From positions 1-36,774 of the forward strand of contig DJQK01000129.1 in NCBI GenBank assembly GCA_002437575.1: DNA of 36,774 nucleotides, read 5' to 3'. Source of the stretch: Clostridiales bacterium UBA6388. Its GTDB lineage: Bacteria; Bacillota; Clostridia; Oscillospirales; Oscillospiraceae. Positions within the stretch are counted from its first letter, which is position 1. Each line of letters begins with the position of its first letter. The notes beneath the pieces were generated by a model that saw nothing but the letters and a program-made list of their open reading frames with translations, was not told the DNA's origin and searched no databases. Shown piece by piece: positions 24,638-33,155 of the stretch. The position numbers and the translations under genes are program-made.

Positions 24638-26119
24638 GTGGACGAGGCAAAAATGCTTTACGATCAGATCGCAAGACGGACCGCCGGCAGCATCTACATT
24701 GGCGTTGTCGGGCCGGTGCGGACCGGAAAATCAACCTTTATCAAGCGCTTTATGGAGCAGCTCGTGCTGCCGAACGTACAAGATCCTTACCAGCGCACGC
24801 GTGCGCGAGACGAGCTGCCGCAGTCCGGTTCAGGCCGGACGATCATGACGACGGAGCCCAAATTTGTCCCCGAGCAGGCGGTGGAGATCTCGCCGGACGG
24901 AAAATCGCGGCTGAAGGTCCGGCTCATTGACTCGGTCGGCTATCTGGTCCCCGGCGCGATGGGAGCCGACGAGGAGGGGACGCCGCGCATGGTCATGACG
25001 CCGTGGTCGGCAGAAGAAATTCCCCTCGAGCAGGCCGCGGAGATCGGCACCAGAAAGGTCATGGAGGAGCACAGCAGCATCGGCATCGTCATGACGACCG
25101 ACGGAAGCGTTACGGACATCCCCGCCGAGGACTATGAAGCGGCGCTTTCGCGCTCCGTTTCCGATATGCTCGCGACCGGAAAGCCCTTTGTCATTCTTGT
25201 AAACTCCGAGCACCCCGAGAGCAGCGAGGCAAAAAGCCTTGCACGGACGCTTTCCGACCGCTATCAGGTGGGAGCCCGGGCGGTGAACGCACTGACAATG
25301 GACGAAGAGCAGATCCAGAGCATCCTCATCGATCTTATGTACGAGTTCCCGGCGACGGAGCTGCGCTTTTGCCTGCCCGGCTGGGTGCGGGCGCTGCCGG
25401 AGGATAGTCCGATCAAGACCGCGCTCTTTGATGCGATGCGCAAAACGGCGCTCGAGACCGGAAAGATCGCGCAGGCCGAGACGGCGATGCACGAGGTCAC
25501 GGCGTTAGACGAGGTATCGGGGCTCAGCGTCACGGACGTCGATCTGGGTAACGGAACGGTGACGGCGGAGGTGCGGCTGCCGGAGGCGCTTTTCTACGCG
25601 CTGCTGTCCGAAAAAACAGGACTCGATATTTCAGGAGAACTCGATCTCATGGAGATCCTCACGCAGCTATCGAATGAAAAGCAGGAGTATGCACGCGTGC
25701 AGAGCGCGATGGAGCAGGTCCGCGCCACAGGCTACGGCATCGTCATGCCGGATGCGTCGGAGCTGCATCTGGAAAAACCCGAGATCATCCGAAAAAACGG
25801 GACCTACGCCGTGCGGTTAAAAGCCAGCGCGCCGTCCATCCATCTCATGCGGGCGAACATTGAAACGGAGCTCAGCCCCATCGTGGGAGACGAGCAGCAG
25901 TCGAGCGAGCTCATTTCGTACTTACTGGGCGAATACGAGGCCGACACGGAAAAGCTCTGGCAGAGCAACATTTTCGGAAAATCGCTCTACGATCTGGTTA
26001 CCGATGGGCTCAACACGAAAATTGCCCGGATGCCCGAGGACGCGCGGCAGAAGCTCACAAAGACGCTTTCGCGTATGATCAACGAAAACACCGGCGGGAT
26101 GATCTGCATTTTGCTCTGA
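24638..26119 (+). CDS. spoIVA: stage IV sporulation protein A, coat morphogenetic ATPase
   Basis: SpoIVA is an ATPase that polymerises on the forespore surface as the coat basement layer. The 493-residue protein has Walker A GPVRTGKST (25-33), the conserved QDPYQRTRARDELPQSGSG region, PKFVPEQAVEI and the characteristic C-terminal GGMICILL. The start is GTG 24638 after AAGGAGG. Its length and all motifs are normal. It pairs with sipL 54 bases upstream; both should be expressed in the mother cell. Confidence 0.97.
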   Translation: MDEAKMLYDQIARRTAGSIYIGVVGPVRTGKSTFIKRFMEQLVLPNVQDPYQRTRARDELPQSGSGRTIMTTEPKFVPEQAVEISPDGKSRLKVRLIDSVGYLVPGAMGADEEGTPRMVMTPWSAEEIPLEQAAEIGTRKVMEEHSSIGIVMTTDGSVTDIPAEDYEAALSRSVSDMLATGKPFVILVNSEHPESSEAKSLARTLSDRYQVGARAVNALTMDEEQIQSILIDLMYEFPATELRFCLPGWVRALPEDSPIKTALFDAMRKTALETGKIAQAETAMHEVTALDEVSGLSVTDVDLGNGTVTAEVRLPEALFYALLSEKTGLDISGELDLMEILTQLSNEKQEYARVQSAMEQVRATGYGIVMPDASELHLEKPEIIRKNGTYAVRLKASAPSIHLMRANIETELSPIVGDEQQSSELISYLLGEYEADTEKLWQSNIFGKSLYDLVTDGLNTKIARMPEDARQKLTKTLSRMINENTGGMICILL

Positions 26120-26120
26120 A

Positions 26121-26154
26121 AAAAGCCCTTCCGGATCTTTCCGGAAGGGCTTTT
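26121..26154. terminator. bidirectional terminator, spoIVA / NlpC-P60
   Basis: AAAAGCCCTTCCGG (26121-26134) pairs perfectly with CCGGAAGGGCTTTT (26141-26154). It lies between convergent genes and has A/T runs at both bases. Confidence 0.9.
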
Positions 26155-26164
26155 GGCGGGCTTG

Positions 26165-27493
26165 TCAGATGATTCTTCTGGCGCCGATGTAACGGGTGTT
26201 GTAATACGTTTCGTTCAGGGAGTTGACGCGAACGCCGGTGGACGGGGTAGAGGCGTGGACGAAGTTGCCGTTGCCGATGTACATACCGACGTGGTTTGCG
26301 TAGCTGCCGTAGCCGAAGAAGACGAGGTCGCCGACCTGGAGGTTGTCGCGCGAAACGGCCGTGCCCTGCGTCATCTGGTCGTTTGCCACGCGCTTCATGC
26401 TGTAGCCGTACTGCGTCAGGACGTAGTACATGAGGCCCGAGCAGTCGAAGCCGGTCGACGGCGACGTGCCGCCCCAGACGTAGCTGTAGCCCACGAAGCT
26501 CATGGCGAAGTTTGCAATATCGGCCGCCGCGCTGCCGGACGAGCCGCCTCCTGTCGGGCCGTTTCCTGCGCCTGCGCCGCCGGGGTCGTTTCCAAGGTAA
26601 GCGTTCGAGACGTAAGCCTTGTTGCCGTTATATGAAATTTCGAACCAGCCGTTGGAGGTTTCACCGGTGACGGTGACGGCTGTTCCGCGCTGGAGCTCGC
26701 CAATGATCTGCGCGTGCTCGTCGGTAGAGGACGGATAGCTTCTGATATTGAGCTTCGAGCCGCTGCCGATGACGACGTACATGGTCTTGTTCATCGCGGT
26801 GATGGTGAAGTTTGCGTCGGCGTCACTGACGGAGACGGTCGCGGTCGTAATATTGACGTTGTACCACTGCCGCACGTCCTTATACGCTCTTAAGAACATG
26901 ACCATCGCTTCCTGCCGGCTCGAGCCGGAGGTGGGGCGAAGGTACGTGCCGGAGCCGGACTTCGTGCCCTCGACAAACGAATTGGACACGCACAGCTGCG
27001 CGGCCTCCCGCGCCCAGGAATCGATCGCACCGGAGTCTGCAAACGAGCTTAGATCCTTCGAGCGCGTCGAGGTGTAGGCAGCCGCCTGACAGAAGTTTTG
27101 GATGATCTTGAAAAATTCCTGCCGCGTGAGCGTCTGGTTCGGGCGGAACGTGCCGTCGGGATAGCCGCTGACGATGCCGTATTCATAGGCTTTGAGGATG
27201 TTGGTATCAGAGGTGTCGGAAAAATAGTCGGTGCGCTCTAATTCATCGATGACGTTTCCGGTCGCTTTTTCGAACGCCGCCACGGCCAGCTCCGACATTT
27301 CGCCGCGCGTGATCGTAGCCGTCAGATCGCCGGAGGCAAACGAGGCCGGAAGAATGCCAAGCTCCTGCATTTCCTGATAATGGGGCGCGAACCACGTGCT
27401 GTATTTTGCGCCCGCGGCCATCGTGACCGGAGACAAGCTCAGCACCAGCACGAGCGCGAGCATGAGCGCCGTCAGCTTTTTGACATTCTTCAT
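26165..27493 (-). CDS. secreted SLH - SH3b - NlpC/P60 cell-wall hydrolase
   Basis: A 442-residue exported protein: signal peptide (1-27, cleavage near TMAAG), three SLH-type units (about 31-85, 88-145, 146-208) that bind wall polymers, an SH3b domain (about 245-301, starting LNIRSYP), a Gly/Ser linker (302-322) and an NlpC/P60 peptidase (about 325-442) with Cys351 (FDCSGLMYY), His401 (NHVGMYIG) and His413 (FVHAS). Such enzymes cut peptide stems, usually D-Glu-diamino acid bonds. The ATG at 27493 gives a clean signal peptide; the frame is open further upstream inside xth but carries no related sequence. It overlaps the xth stop by 4 bases. Confidence 0.93.
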   Translation of the reverse strand: MKNVKKLTALMLALVLVLSLSPVTMAAGAKYSTWFAPHYQEMQELGILPASFASGDLTATITRGEMSELAVAAFEKATGNVIDELERTDYFSDTSDTNILKAYEYGIVSGYPDGTFRPNQTLTRQEFFKIIQNFCQAAAYTSTRSKDLSSFADSGAIDSWAREAAQLCVSNSFVEGTKSGSGTYLRPTSGSSRQEAMVMFLRAYKDVRQWYNVNITTATVSVSDADANFTITAMNKTMYVVIGSGSKLNIRSYPSSTDEHAQIIGELQRGTAVTVTGETSNGWFEISYNGNKAYVSNAYLGNDPGGAGAGNGPTGGGSSGSAAADIANFAMSFVGYSYVWGGTSPSTGFDCSGLMYYVLTQYGYSMKRVANDQMTQGTAVSRDNLQVGDLVFFGYGSYANHVGMYIGNGNFVHASTPSTGVRVNSLNETYYNTRYIGARRII

Positions 27494-28254
27494 AGCAGTT
27501 CCTCCTTGAGTTCCAATCCGACCGGGCAGTGGTCCGAGCCGAAGATCTCGTCGTAAATGGGCGCGGCCTCGATCGCGTTTTGGAGACGCCTCGAGACCAG
27601 AAAATAATCGATGCGCCAGCCCGCATTCTTCTCCCGCGCATGGAAGCGGTAGCTCCACCACGAATACGCGCCGGTGAGGTGGGGGTTTCGGTAGCGGAAG
27701 GTGTCGGTAAAGCCCGCGTCCAGCAGCTTTGTGAAGCTTTCGCGCTCTTCGTCCGAGAAGCCGGGATTGCCGCGGTTCGGGCCGGGATTTTTGAGGTCGA
27801 TCTCCTGGTGCGCAACGTTTAAGTCGCCGCAGGCGACGACGGGCTTGATGCGGTCGAGCTCTACGAGCTTTTCCCGGAACGCCGTATCCCAGGAAAGCCG
27901 GTGGTCGATGCGCTTGAGCGCCTCCTGCGCGTTCGGGGTGTAGCAGTTGACAAGGTAGAACTTCTCAAATTCCAGCGTGATCATCCGGCCCTCGCGGTCA
28001 AGCTCGTCCACGCCGACGCCGTAGGTCACGGAAAGGGGCTCGTACTTTGAAAAAATTGCCGTTCCGGAATAGCCCTTTTTCTCGGCGGAGTTCCAGTATT
28101 GAAAATATCCCGGCAGATCAAGCGAAAGTTGTCCGGGCTGCAATTTTGTTTCCTGCAAGCAGAAAAAATCCGCGTGCAGCGCATCGAAATAGTCTGCAAA
28201 GCCCTTCTGCATACACGCCCGCAGGCCGTTGACGTTCCAGGAAATAAAACGCAT
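27490..28254 (-). CDS. xth: exodeoxyribonuclease III
   Basis: A 254-residue AP endonuclease/3'-exonuclease of the ExoIII family for base-excision repair. Catalytic landmarks are WNVNG (Asn7), LQETKL (Glu35), GDLNVAHQEIDL (Asp/Asn pair), NAGWRIDYFLVS and GSDHCPV (Asp/His). The start is ATG 28254 preceded by AAGGGGTGG; a longer ORF starts seven codons upstream but would mask that site. A good promoter is upstream. Its stop overlaps the start of the secreted NlpC/P60 gene. Confidence 0.95.
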   Translation of the reverse strand: MRFISWNVNGLRACMQKGFADYFDALHADFFCLQETKLQPGQLSLDLPGYFQYWNSAEKKGYSGTAIFSKYEPLSVTYGVGVDELDREGRMITLEFEKFYLVNCYTPNAQEALKRIDHRLSWDTAFREKLVELDRIKPVVACGDLNVAHQEIDLKNPGPNRGNPGFSDEERESFTKLLDAGFTDTFRYRNPHLTGAYSWWSYRFHAREKNAGWRIDYFLVSRRLQNAIEAAPIYDEIFGSDHCPVGLELKEELL

Positions 28255-28284
28255 AGTGCCACCCCTTACTATCATTCACGTCAA

Positions 28285-28313
28285 ATTATATCAGATTATG
28301 ACAACCATGGCAA
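28285..28313 (-). promoter_or_regulatory. xth promoter
   Basis: On the minus strand TTGCCA (28313-28308), 17 bases, then TATAAT (28290-28285). Transcription would start about 25 bases before the xth ATG and carry the NlpC/P60 gene. Confidence 0.75.
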
Positions 28314-28364
28314 TGGTAAAATTGTAAACAATTCGTAACTATTTGTCATAAAATTTCTGTATGC

Positions 28365-28393
28365 TTGTCAGGGGACGGAAAGTGTGGTATAAC
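28365..28393 (+). promoter_or_regulatory. murT-gatD promoter, probably leaderless
   Basis: TTGTCA (28365-28370), 17 bases, TATAAC (28388-28393). The murT ATG starts only 7 bases after the -10 box, about where transcription should begin. No ribosome-binding site precedes it. Confidence 0.6.
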
Positions 28394-28399
28394 TGTGGC

Positions 28400-29770
28400 A
28401 TGATGATCAAGGTATTTCTCGCGGTGCTTGCGTGCAAGTGCTGCCGGTCGCTGATCCGTCTGCTGGGCAGAGGCGGAACCGACTTTCCCGGGCGCGTGGC
28501 GCTCAAGATCTGCCCGAATCTGCTGGGGTATCTGGCAAAGAACGTGACGACCGTGCTCGTCACGGGCACCAACGGCAAGACCACGACTTCCCGCATGATC
28601 GAGCAGTCGTGGACGGACGCTGGAATTTCTTTCTTTGCCAACAAATCCGGCGCAAACTTACTCAGCGGCGTGACGGCGGAGTTTGCGGTGCACTCGACGC
28701 TTTTCGGCAAGTGCCGGTACACGCACGCGCTCATTGAGTCCGACGAGGCGGCGTTTAAGGCCATCTCGAAATTCGTCGACGCGAAGGCCGTCGTGGTGAC
28801 GAACGTGTTCCGCGACCAGCTGGACCGCTACGGCGAGGTCACGCATACGCTGGAGAACATCCGCATCGGGCTTGAGAACTCGAAAAGCGCCGTGCTGTGC
28901 GTCAACGCGGACGATTCTCTCTGCGCTTCGCTGCACGATATGCTGCCGAACCCGGTCGTGTTTTTCGGCGTCGATACGCCCATCTACACAGATCGTGTGG
29001 CTGAGCTCTCCGACGCGCCGTACTGCATCCGCTGCAAGCACGAGTACGTCTACGACTACGTGACTTACGGCCATCTGGGCGGCTACCGCTGCCCGAATTG
29101 CGGGTATCATAGACCCCAGCCGCAGGTGCACGTGACGAAGGTCCTCAAAACCGACGACGAGCACTCCGAGGTCCTTTTCGAGGAAAACGGAAAAACATAC
29201 CCTGCCGACATTCATCTGCCCGGCGGATACAATATCTATAACGCCTGCGCGTGCATGGCGGCGGCAAGCGTCATGGACATTGATATGGCCGTGGCGGCCA
29301 GGTCGCTGTCCAGCTTTGCCTGCGGCTTCGGGCGCATGGAAAAATTCCAGATTGGCGGCACGGACGTGCGCATGATCCTGATCAAAAACCCCGCGGGCTG
29401 CAATCAGGTGCTGAACTTCCTCACGCAGCGCACCGAGCCCTTCGTTTTTGCCGCGTGCCTCAATGACCGGGCGCAGGACGGCAAGGACGTCAGCTGGATC
29501 TGGGACGTGGACTTTGAGCGGCTGACGGCAATGCAGGGCGTTTTGTCGGACATTTATGTTTCCGGTGTGCGGGCGGACGATATGGCGCTGCGCTTTTTGT
29601 ACGCGGGCTTCCCGAAGGAGCATATTCATGTGCAGAAGGATTACGCGCAGCTGATGGAAGAGGCGACGAGCCGGAAGCTTCCGGTCTTCGTCATGCCGAC
29701 GTATACCGCGATGCTGGCGCTTCGCGGCACGATCGCCAGGCGCTACGGCTACAAGGAATTCTGGCAGTAA
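28400..29770 (+). CDS. murT: lipid II isoglutaminyl synthase subunit MurT
   Basis: MurT with GatD amidates the D-Glu of lipid II to D-isoGln, a step needed for normal cross-linking in many Gram-positives. The protein is about 456 residues: a Mur-ligase middle domain with GTNGKTT (56-62), a four-cysteine ribbon (CIRC near 210, CPNC near 234) typical of MurT, and the C-terminal DUF1727 domain. MM... at 28400/28403 are the candidate starts. The frame also has an ATG at 28361, but that would lie inside the promoter. gatD follows after 12 bases. Confidence 0.94.
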   Translation: MMIKVFLAVLACKCCRSLIRLLGRGGTDFPGRVALKICPNLLGYLAKNVTTVLVTGTNGKTTTSRMIEQSWTDAGISFFANKSGANLLSGVTAEFAVHSTLFGKCRYTHALIESDEAAFKAISKFVDAKAVVVTNVFRDQLDRYGEVTHTLENIRIGLENSKSAVLCVNADDSLCASLHDMLPNPVVFFGVDTPIYTDRVAELSDAPYCIRCKHEYVYDYVTYGHLGGYRCPNCGYHRPQPQVHVTKVLKTDDEHSEVLFEENGKTYPADIHLPGGYNIYNACACMAAASVMDIDMAVAARSLSSFACGFGRMEKFQIGGTDVRMILIKNPAGCNQVLNFLTQRTEPFVFAACLNDRAQDGKDVSWIWDVDFERLTAMQGVLSDIYVSGVRADDMALRFLYAGFPKEHIHVQKDYAQLMEEATSRKLPVFVMPTYTAMLALRGTIARRYGYKEFWQ

Positions 29771-29782
29771 GGGGGAAGAAGC

Positions 29783-30511
29783 ATGGAACTGAACATCTGT
29801 CATCTTTACCCCGACATTCTGAACCTCTATGGCGACCGAGGCAACATCCTCTGCATGAAAAAGCGGCTTGAATGGCGCGGAATTGGCGCGAATGTCGACG
29901 AGGTCTCCGTCGGGCAGCGGCTGGAGGCAAAAAAGTACGATCTTCTGTTCATCGGCGGCGGTCAGGATTTTGAGCAGGAGGTTTTGCTTCCCGACCTTCG
30001 CGGAGAAAAGACGGAAGAACTTAAAGCTGCGGTCGAAGACGGTATGCCGGTGCTCGCCATCTGCGGCGGGTACCAGATGCTGGGGCAGTATTATAAGACG
30101 TGGGACGGCGTGCAGTGCGACTTTACAGGAGCCCTGGACGTCTACACCGTGGGCTCGAAGCAGCGCATGATCGGAAACTATATGTTCACCTGCGAAGAGC
30201 TCGGCTGCGAGGTCGTGGGCTTTGAGAACCACTCCGGCAAAACGTATCTCGGAGACGGCGTCAGGCCCATCGGCAAGGTGCTGGCCGGTTACGGCAACAA
30301 CGGCGAGGACGGACTCGAGGGCGCACGGTACAAAAACGTCTTTGCGACCTACTCGCATGGGAGCCTGCTTCCCAAAAACCCGCAGATCGCGGACTTCATC
30401 CTGAAAACCGCGCTCGCGCGCAAATACGGCGCGATGGAATTAAAGCCCCTCGACGATTCGCTCGAGACCGCCGCGCACGTGTATATGAAAAAGCGGCTGT
30501 CTGAAAAATGA
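29783..30511 (+). CDS. gatD: lipid II isoglutaminyl synthase subunit GatD
   Basis: GatD is the class I glutamine amidotransferase partner that supplies ammonia to MurT. The 242-residue protein begins ELNICHLYPDILNLYGDRGN, has the nucleophile Cys94 in AICGGYQML and the catalytic His192 in YSHGSLLPKNP. GGGGGAAGAA precedes the ATG. Terminator at the end. This pair is separate from the murD operon at the start of the window. Confidence 0.95.
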   Translation: MELNICHLYPDILNLYGDRGNILCMKKRLEWRGIGANVDEVSVGQRLEAKKYDLLFIGGGQDFEQEVLLPDLRGEKTEELKAAVEDGMPVLAICGGYQMLGQYYKTWDGVQCDFTGALDVYTVGSKQRMIGNYMFTCEELGCEVVGFENHSGKTYLGDGVRPIGKVLAGYGNNGEDGLEGARYKNVFATYSHGSLLPKNPQIADFILKTALARKYGAMELKPLDDSLETAAHVYMKKRLSEK

Positions 30512-30515
30512 GAAG

Positions 30516-30551
30516 AAAATCCCTCTTCCGAAACCGGAAGAGGGATTTTTT
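30516..30551. terminator. bidirectional terminator, gatD / UDG
   Basis: AAAATCCCTCTTCCG pairs with CGGAAGAGGGATTTT around AAAC, followed by extra T. It separates two convergent genes. Confidence 0.9.
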
Positions 30552-30559
30552 ACGGAGAT

Positions 30560-31123
30560 TTATGGCGTATGCGTGCAGACCTCCGCGGCTTTTGCCTGTA
30601 GGCTCTTGAGGTCGCGGAAGGTGTCGGGGCGTTTGGTGATGTCTCGCAGAAGCGCGGAAGGGTGGTACATCGCGGTGAACCAGATGCCGCCCTTCTGCTC
30701 CCATGTTCCATGGTCGCGGGTGATCTTGAAATCCTCACGGATGAGCTTCATGGCGGCGATCCTGCCGAGGCAGACGATGATCTTGGGATTCAAAAGCTTC
30801 GTCTGCTTTCGAAGATAGCCGATGCACGCGTCCTGCTCGGCGCCCAAGGGGTCTCGGTTGTGCGGCGGGCGGCATTTGACGATGTTCGCGATGTAGCAGT
30901 TGTGCCGCCCGAGGTCGATGATGCGCAGCATATCGTCCAGCAGCTTTCCCGCCGGGCCGACGAACGGTTCTCCGGTCAGGTCCTCCTGTTCGCCCGGCCC
31001 TTCGCCGACGAAGAGGATCTCCGCGTCCTGCGGGCCGACGCCGAAGACGACATTGTGCCGCGTCTGGCACAAAGGACACATCGTACATTGCAGGCACATG
31101 GCCCGCAGCTCTTCCCAACCCAT
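30560..31123 (-). CDS. family 4 uracil-DNA glycosylase
   Basis: A 187-residue iron-sulfur UDG that removes uracil from DNA. It has cysteines CLQCTMC near 10-16 plus Cys84 (KCRPP) and Cys100, matching a 4Fe-4S cluster; the active-site motif GEGPGEQEDLTGEPFVG; and MYHPSALLR near the end. The ATG at 31123 is preceded by GGCGGGAG. It follows the dacF-type gene by 18 bases on the same strand, so they are likely co-transcribed. Confidence 0.92.
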   Translation of the reverse strand: MGWEELRAMCLQCTMCPLCQTRHNVVFGVGPQDAEILFVGEGPGEQEDLTGEPFVGPAGKLLDDMLRIIDLGRHNCYIANIVKCRPPHNRDPLGAEQDACIGYLRKQTKLLNPKIIVCLGRIAAMKLIREDFKITRDHGTWEQKGGIWFTAMYHPSALLRDITKRPDTFRDLKSLQAKAAEVCTHTP

Positions 31124-31141
31124 AGTCTCCCGCCTTTCGGA

Positions 31142-32638
31142 TTATTTGATATCGTAGTCGTCACGGAACCGCCGCCGGTGATACTGCTTTTCCAGATCTC
31201 TTCGCCGCTTTTCCATGCGGAGCCTGCGAAGCCTTCTGCGGCGGATCTGCAGATAGACAAGGAAGATCACGAACGCCGCGATCACGCCGAGAATCAGAAA
31301 CACGATCCACTTCCACCAGTTTTTCTGGATATACGCCGACGAATTGGACGCGACGGAGGAAAGCTCGGAGCGCGAAACGTCCGCGATGGCAAGAAGATCG
31401 GTCTCGTCGATGAGCTCGTTTGCGTAGTAGACCTTCGCGACGCCAAGCTTCTGCCCCTCGGAGACGGGCGCTTCGACCTCTTGCGCGTCAAGAGAAATTT
31501 CCGTGCGCAGAGAATCGGGGTTGTAGTTTGCCGGAAGCAGGAGCTTGACGTCCTTGGCCGGCGCGACGGCCACGGCCTCCGAGCCCGCGGAATTGAGAAC
31601 GCTCACCTGCGCGATGGGGTACAGGGGAGACAGCGCCGTCACGTAGGAAAAGTTGTCGAAGCCGTAATCGAGCAGCTTGATGGTCTCCGGGAAGCTCTCC
31701 ATCAGAAGATCGCCCGTGTCCTGAATACTCGTCTTCGCGCCGCAGAGGACCGACAAGAACCGAACGTCCCCATCCTCCGCCGTCGCGATCAGGCACCGCC
31801 CGGCCGCGCTGGTGTAGCCGGTCTTGACGCCGGTGGCGCGGGAATAGTAAAGGGAATTGCCGGTCGAATTGTAGATGAGCATATTCGTCGTTTTGAGATC
31901 GTGCTCCGGGCCGAGCGTCGACTCGGGGATGGTATACTCGGCGGTCGCGACGATCTGGCGGAAATTTTCGCTCTTGAGCGCGGCCTGCGTGATGATGGCA
32001 AGGTCGCGCGCGGTGGTGTAGTGGCTCTCGTCGTGCAGGCCGTGGGGGTTATTGAAGTGCGTGTCCTTGCAGCCGAGGGCGTAGGCGCGTTCGTTCATCA
32101 TGCGCACAAAGTCCGCCACCGAGCCTGCAATGTACTCGGCCACAACATTCGCCGCATCGTTTCCGGAGCTGACCATCATGCAGTAAAGAAGGTTCTCCAA
32201 TGTCATCTTTTCGCCGACCTGCAGGCCCACGACGCTGCTGTCCTGATCGAGCCCCGTGAGGGCGCTTTCGTCGACGGTGATAATGTCGGACAGGTTGCCG
32301 TTTTCGAGCGCGATGAGGCACGTCATGATCTTCGTCAGACTCGCCGGATACACGCGCACGTCCGCGTCCTGCTCGTATACCGTTCGGCCGGTATTGAGGT
32401 CGAGGAGCAGCGCCGCCTTTGCGTCAACGGAAAAATTGGGGTCCGCCGAGACAACGACCTCCTCGTTCGGTTCAGCGGCCGCTTCCTCTTCACCATTGGC
32501 GGAAGCTTCGTCAGAGGCGGCCTGCCCGGAAGAAGCATCTGCTTCCGCGCTTTCCGCGGCGGCAAGGACAGGGAGAGTCAGACAGCTGCACGCGATCAAA
32601 AGCGCCAGCAGCAAAGATAGAAGCCTTGTTTTTTTCAT
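31142..32638 (-). CDS. D-alanyl-D-alanine carboxypeptidase (DacF/PBP5 type)
   Basis: A 498-residue secreted, membrane-anchored S11 peptidase that trims the terminal D-Ala from peptidoglycan stems. Signal peptide (1-27), an acidic Ala/Glu linker (28-62), the catalytic SxxK in YPASLTKIM (Ser100, Lys103), SGN (158-160) and KTG (272-274) are all present, then a PBP5-associated domain and one C-terminal helix followed by a strongly basic tail. The ATG at 32638 is chosen over the TTG just upstream; GGTGATG serves as ribosome-binding site. DacF relatives act in sporulation, but vegetative ones look alike. Confidence 0.92.
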   Translation of the reverse strand: MKKTRLLSLLLALLIACSCLTLPVLAAAESAEADASSGQAASDEASANGEEEAAAEPNEEVVVSADPNFSVDAKAALLLDLNTGRTVYEQDADVRVYPASLTKIMTCLIALENGNLSDIITVDESALTGLDQDSSVVGLQVGEKMTLENLLYCMMVSSGNDAANVVAEYIAGSVADFVRMMNERAYALGCKDTHFNNPHGLHDESHYTTARDLAIITQAALKSENFRQIVATAEYTIPESTLGPEHDLKTTNMLIYNSTGNSLYYSRATGVKTGYTSAAGRCLIATAEDGDVRFLSVLCGAKTSIQDTGDLLMESFPETIKLLDYGFDNFSYVTALSPLYPIAQVSVLNSAGSEAVAVAPAKDVKLLLPANYNPDSLRTEISLDAQEVEAPVSEGQKLGVAKVYYANELIDETDLLAIADVSRSELSSVASNSSAYIQKNWWKWIVFLILGVIAAFVIFLVYLQIRRRRLRRLRMEKRRRDLEKQYHRRRFRDDYDIK

Positions 32639-32666
32639 CAAACATCACCATTTTATTCGATCGGCA

Positions 32667-32696
32667 TTGCCGAAGATACGCAAGTTGTGCTAAAAT
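32667..32696 (+). promoter_or_regulatory. possible promoter of comEA operon
   Basis: TTGCCG (32667-32672), 18 bases, TAAAAT (32691-32696), overlapping the divergent dacF-type promoter. It is weaker and less certain than its partner. Confidence 0.4.
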
Positions 32697-32725
32697 ATTA
32701 TAATAGCAAAAAGGCCGTGTGTCAA
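32697..32725 (-). promoter_or_regulatory. promoter of the carboxypeptidase gene
   Basis: On the minus strand TTGACA (32725-32720), 17 bases and TATAAT (32702-32697): a full consensus promoter, about 58 bases before the ATG. Confidence 0.85.
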
Positions 32726-32750
32726 TCTTACGAGGTTTGGAGGAAGCGGT

Positions 32751-33155
32751 ATGCGCGATAAGAAACAAATGGTCCTGCTGCTGGCGCTGGCCGCGCTGAC
32801 GGCGGTGTTTGCCGTGGGCTTCTTTTTGGGCAGGCGCACGATACCCTTTGAAATTTCGGCGCAGGTGCAGAGAAACGACGTCCCCGAAGAAAAGCCCGAG
32901 ACCGAGCAGCCGGAGGAAACGCCGGAGACAGACGAAGCGCCAGAGATCAGCTACCCCATCGATCTCAACACGGCGACAATGGAGGAGCTGACGACGCTTC
33001 CGCGCATCGGAGAAAAGACGGCGCAGAAGATCCTCGATTACCGCGAGAAATTCGGAAAATTTTCCGCGATCGAGCAGCTGATGGACGTCGAGGGCATCGG
33101 TGAAGCGACGTTTGAGGGGTTAAAGGACATGGTAACAGTGGAGGAAACGCAATGA
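32751..33155 (+). CDS. ComEA-like helix-hairpin-helix DNA-binding protein
   Basis: A 134-residue protein with an N-terminal membrane helix (about 7-26), an acidic Pro/Glu linker (about 40-65) and a tandem HhH domain (about 67-130: DLNTATMEELTTLPRIGEKTAQ, then LMDVEGIGEATFEGL). ComEA captures DNA outside the membrane for uptake. The SLBB domain common in long ComEA proteins is absent and comEC is not adjacent, so a competence role is only suggested. GGAGGAAG precedes the ATG. Its stop overlaps the response regulator. Confidence 0.85.
   Translation: MRDKKQMVLLLALAALTAVFAVGFFLGRRTIPFEISAQVQRNDVPEEKPETEQPEETPETDEAPEISYPIDLNTATMEELTTLPRIGEKTAQKILDYREKFGKFSAIEQLMDVEGIGEATFEGLKDMVTVEETQ

Noticed and set aside
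28658..30358. A long minus-strand frame opposite murT and gatD
   Set aside because: Same reason: antisense to two genes with complete catalytic motifs; similar shadows occur opposite cdaR, murD and the NhaC gene.
30662..32620. A very long plus-strand frame opposite the carboxypeptidase and UDG genes
   Set aside because: It is a G+C-driven antisense shadow of two well-supported minus-strand genes; composition is Arg/Asp/His-rich and unlike real proteins.
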